A stretch of DNA of 40,962 nt, from assembly GCF_001428895.1 (NCBI RefSeq), contig NZ_LMJA01000017.1, positions 1 to 40,962 of the forward strand, in the 5' to 3' direction. Positions 39,012 through 40,962 of this stretch are shown piece after piece. A program made the translations under genes and the position numbers. The notes under the pieces were generated by a model. It was not told the origin of the DNA, made no database searches, and saw only the letters and a list, made by a program, of their open reading frames with translations. Source of the DNA: Mycobacterium sp. Root265. GTDB taxonomy: Bacteria > Actinomycetota > Actinomycetes > Mycobacteriales > Mycobacteriaceae. The stretch's first letter is position 1. Each line of letters starts with the position of its first letter.

Positions 39012-39875
39012 ATGGTGGCTACCTTTCTCGTGACGGGTTCGGCTTCGGGCATGGGGCAGGCCGCGGCGGAGCGGTTGCGCAGTTCGGGCCACCGCGTGAT
39101 CGGCGTCGACGTCAAGGACGCCGATGTGGTGGCCGACCTGTCCACCGACACCGGACGCGCCGTTGCCGCCGCCGCCGTGGTCGAGCAGTGTGGAGGCGTC
39201 TTGGACGGTGCGGTGCTCGCCGCGGGTTTGGGGCCGATTGCAGGCCGAGATCGACTGATAGTTCAGGTCAACTACTTTGGGGTTGTCACCCTGCTGACCG
39301 CACTACAGCCCGCCTTAGCCCGATCCGGGCGGGCCAAGGTTGTGGTGGTTTCCAGTAACTCGACGACCACCACGCCTGCCGTCCCACGGCGCGCGGTGCG
39401 GGCACTGCTGGACGGTGATGCGGAAAGGGCGCTGCGGGCGGTCCGCTGGTTCGGCAAACGATCGTCGCCGATGATCTACGCCGCGTCGAAAATTGCGGTA
39501 TCCCGCTGGGTGCGGCGGCACGCGGTCACACCGGAGTGGGCGGGTGCCGGCATCCGGCTCAACGCGCTCGCGCCGGGGGCAGTCATGACGCCGCTGCTGG
39601 CCGAGCAACTGGCCAATCCGTCGGAGGCCAAGGCAATAGGCGCTTTCCCGGTTCCGGTCGGCGACTACGGAGACGCCGGTCAGCTCGCCGACTGGATGGT
39701 GTTCATGCTTTCCGATGCCGCGGATTTCCTTTGCGGCAGCGTGGTGTTCGTCGATGGTGGCTCAGACGCGTACTTCCGCTCGGAATCCTGGCCCGCTTCG
39801 GTGCCGGCCAGGATGCTGCCGCGGTACGCGCTGCGGTTCCTGGGCTATCGACGTTTCATGCATCGCTCTCAGTGA
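39012..39875 (+). CDS. 3alpha-hydroxysteroid dehydrogenase-like SDR
   Basis: A 287-residue SDR. It is notably like the 3alpha-HSD/carbonyl reductase (HsdA) of Comamonas testosteroni: HRVIGVDVKDADVVADLST, VLAAGLGP, VNYFGVVTLLTALQPALA, RALLDGDAERALRAV, IRLNALAPGAVMTPLL. The motif TGSASGMG is at 8-15, and the catalytic set is S114/S115, Y156 and K160 (YAASK). D33 (GVD) indicates NAD. ATG 39012 directly follows AGGGAGG; GTG 39015, one codon later, would have better spacing. It is coupled to the BVMO upstream (7-base gap). Its last 20 bases overlap the end of the convergent hsaD. It probably oxidises a 3alpha-hydroxyl, as in bile acids or reduced androgens. Confidence 0.83.
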   Translation: MVATFLVTGSASGMGQAAAERLRSSGHRVIGVDVKDADVVADLSTDTGRAVAAAAVVEQCGGVLDGAVLAAGLGPIAGRDRLIVQVNYFGVVTLLTALQPALARSGRAKVVVVSSNSTTTTPAVPRRAVRALLDGDAERALRAVRWFGKRSSPMIYAASKIAVSRWVRRHAVTPEWAGAGIRLNALAPGAVMTPLLAEQLANPSEAKAIGAFPVPVGDYGDAGQLADWMVFMLSDAADFLCGSVVFVDGGSDAYFRSESWPASVPARMLPRYALRFLGYRRFMHRSQ

Positions 39876-40716
39876 GGAAAGCGAGCACAGTCCGCTCGAA
39901 CGCCGCCTTGGCTTCGATCATCACCCAGTGCCCGCAATTCGGGAACACATGCAGTTCGGCGTTGGGGATGGTCCGCATCGGTATCAGCGCCATATCCAAC
40001 GGGCTCACCCGATCATCGCGTCCCCACGTCAACAACGTCGGAGCAGCGACTTTGTGCATGGTCGACCATGGCAGCGGGAAGTCGGCGTTGCGCATCATTT
40101 CCATCATCGCCGCGAAGGCGGCCTTGCCGTACATGCGCCGTGCCGCGGCGAGTGTTTCGGGGTCGGTGGCCAGCTCCCAGCGTTCGGCGATCAGTTCTTC
40201 GGTCACCAGCGCTTCGCTGTAAACCATGGAGCGTAGCCAATCGATCAGCCTCTGCCGGGTCGGTTCCTCGGTGAATTCCTGAAGTAGTCGGATTCCCTCA
40301 CTTGGCCCGGGGCTGAATATGTTGGTGCCGATGCCACCGATGGTGACCAGCTTGCCGACCCGGTCGGGGTGGTGAGTGGCGAAGTTGATGCCGACCCCGC
40401 CTCCCATGGAGTTGCCGATCACGTCGACTTTCTGTAGGCCGAGCGCATCCACGAACTGCACGGCAGCGCCCTGCGCGTCCAGCATCGGGTGGCCACCGAA
40501 GTCGTCGCTGACGCCGAAGCCGGGGAATTCCAGCACCAGGCAGCGGAAATGCTCGGCGAAGAACCCGAGGTTGCCGCGATAGTTTCGCCAGCCCGTCACG
40601 CCCGGACCGGAGCCGTGCAACAGCAGCAGAGGAGGGCCGTCGCCGGTCTCGTGGTAACGCAGGACACCGGATGGTGTGCTGACTTCACGCTGGGTCTCTC
40701 GGTAGTCGACAGTCAT
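39856..40716 (-). CDS. hsaD: Meta-cleavage product hydrolase, 4,9-DSHA type
   Basis: A 286-residue alpha/beta hydrolase that splits the C-C bond of the ring-cleavage product made by HsaC, giving DOHNAA and a hydroxydienoate. The catalytic triad is S103 (GNSMGGG), D235 (GRDDRVSPLD) and H263 (NCGHWVMIE). The oxyanion region is LLLHGSGPGVTGWRNYRGN, and AMMEMMRN and the WGRDDRVSPLDMAL block also follow mycobacterial HsaD. The start is ATG 40716, without a clear ribosome site. It is divergent from the hsaE-like gene across 187 bases with a 14-base palindrome, so the two are probably controlled together. It ends inside the convergent SDR gene. Confidence 0.92.
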   Translation of the reverse strand: MTVDYRETQREVSTPSGVLRYHETGDGPPLLLLHGSGPGVTGWRNYRGNLGFFAEHFRCLVLEFPGFGVSDDFGGHPMLDAQGAAVQFVDALGLQKVDVIGNSMGGGVGINFATHHPDRVGKLVTIGGIGTNIFSPGPSEGIRLLQEFTEEPTRQRLIDWLRSMVYSEALVTEELIAERWELATDPETLAAARRMYGKAAFAAMMEMMRNADFPLPWSTMHKVAAPTLLTWGRDDRVSPLDMALIPMRTIPNAELHVFPNCGHWVMIEAKAAFERTVLAFLTESDA

Positions 40717-40841
40717 AGTTTCATTTCACACGACCGTGGCGACAGCACCACCGCCGGTGCCGGAGAGCGGGATGCTTCCGCCAATGTGAACTGCGAGACT
40801 TCCGGTGAGTGGACGCCGCAGTGGATGTTGCCGTCGGCGGC

Positions 40842-40855
40842 GGCACAATTGTGCC
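40842..40855. promoter_or_regulatory. 14-base perfect palindrome between hsaD and hsaE
   Basis: GGCACAATTGTGCC is a perfect palindrome, 48 bases before the hsaE-like start and 125 bases before hsaD. It lies in the shared divergent promoter region. It does not match KstR (AACnnGTT) or KstR2 (CAAGnnCTTG) sites. The regulator is not evident. Confidence 0.5.
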
Positions 40856-40903
40856 AACGCCGGCCCGACTGGTTTGGCGCAACGGTTTTGGAGAGGTGGC
40901 GCC

Positions 40904-40962
40904 GTGTTACCCGTGCAGGTCCGTGACGAGCTCGCTGCCGACCTGGCTCAGGCCGAGCGTAG
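40904..40962 (+). CDS. hsaE: 2-hydroxypenta-2,4-dienoate hydratase-like, 5' end only
   Basis: Nineteen codons are visible before the window ends. The reading from GTG 40904 is MLPVQVRDELAADLAQAER, very like the opening of mycobacterial HsaE, which hydrates 2-hydroxyhexa-2,4-dienoate released by HsaD. GGAGAGG lies about 7 bases upstream. It is divergent from hsaD, the enzyme that makes its substrate, and I expect hsaF and hsaG (aldolase, acylating aldehyde dehydrogenase) to follow. The call rests on a short stretch plus context. Confidence 0.65.
   Translation, partial: MLPVQVRDELAADLAQAER

Noticed and set aside
38132-39151. Minus-strand open frame opposite the second BVMO
   Set aside because: It overlaps a BVMO with an exact fingerprint and has no recognisable domain or ribosome site.
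40852-40879. GCCAA...TTGGC inverted repeat next to the 14-base palindrome
   Set aside because: Five-base arms about 16 bases apart are expected by chance in GC-rich DNA.
40880-40890. AACGGTT near hsaE as a KstR half-site pair
   Set aside because: KstR needs two bases between AAC and GTT; here there is one, and the flanks do not match.
1-40962. CRISPR arrays, tRNA/rRNA genes, insertion sequences or attachment sites
   Set aside because: No regularly spaced repeats, no tRNA-like cloverleaf, and no transposase or integrase motif was seen in either strand.

Overview
The window is a dense, GC-rich actinobacterial locus. The best guess is a mycolic-acid genus such as Mycolicibacterium/Mycobacterium or Rhodococcus. 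The protein families, many GTG starts, 4-base stop/start overlaps and several probable leaderless starts all fit. Almost every gene belongs to aerobic steroid catabolism. No rRNA, tRNA, CRISPR array, insertion sequence or phage gene was seen. No gene-free stretch reaches 300 bases; the largest gap is 187 bases (40717-40903).

Layout. (A) 1-2869, minus: hsaB-type flavin reductase, a 3-ketosteroid delta1-dehydrogenase (KSTD), a PaaI-type thioesterase and the start of a zinc-ribbon/OB-fold protein, divergent from a PadR regulator (2993-3688). (B) 3708-8630: a second delta1-KSTD (minus), divergent from kshA (plus) across a KstR-like site; then a small four-cysteine protein and a delta4-(5alpha)-KSTD-like flavoprotein. 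(C) 8671-13367, minus: sulfotransferase, alkylsulfatase-like MBL protein, short-chain dehydrogenase (SDR), zinc-type alcohol dehydrogenase and a Comamonas-like delta5-3-ketosteroid isomerase, divergent from an IclR regulator (13420-14337). (D) 14485-25331, minus, ten genes: acyl-CoA synthetase, alcohol and aldehyde dehydrogenases, enoyl-CoA hydratase, two acyl-CoA dehydrogenase subunits, SnoaL-like protein, SDR, HSL-type esterase and an unrecognised HxD...H protein. This looks like side-chain or ring-remnant oxidation. (E) 25451-28254, plus: Baeyer-Villiger monooxygenase (BVMO) and SDR. (F) 28266-32384: two small alpha/beta-barrel proteins, an Old Yellow Enzyme-type reductase, a second HSL esterase and a second IclR regulator with a tandem palindromic operator. 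(G) 32563-37265, minus: second delta4-(5alpha)-KSTD-like gene, hsaC, hsaA, kshB. (H) 37334-39875, plus: steroid-monooxygenase-like BVMO and a 3alpha-hydroxysteroid-dehydrogenase-like SDR. (I) hsaD (minus), divergent from the first 59 bases of an hsaE-like hydratase.

How they fit together (inference). Entry enzymes would remove sulfate, oxidise 3-hydroxyls, isomerise 5-enes, and desaturate 5alpha-steroids at C4 and 3-ketosteroids at C1. KshA/KshB would then hydroxylate C9 and open ring B. HsaA/HsaB hydroxylate the phenolic ring A, HsaC cleaves it, HsaD hydrolyses the meta-cleavage product and HsaE starts dienoate breakdown. BVMOs plus HSL esterases offer an oxidative route for a 17-ketone or 20-keto side chain. 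The CoA genes would shorten carboxylic side chains. Three local regulators, one KstR-like site and several distinct palindromes suggest that substrate-specific modules are switched separately. The natural substrate (androgen, pregnane, bile acid or steroid sulfate) cannot be fixed from sequence alone.
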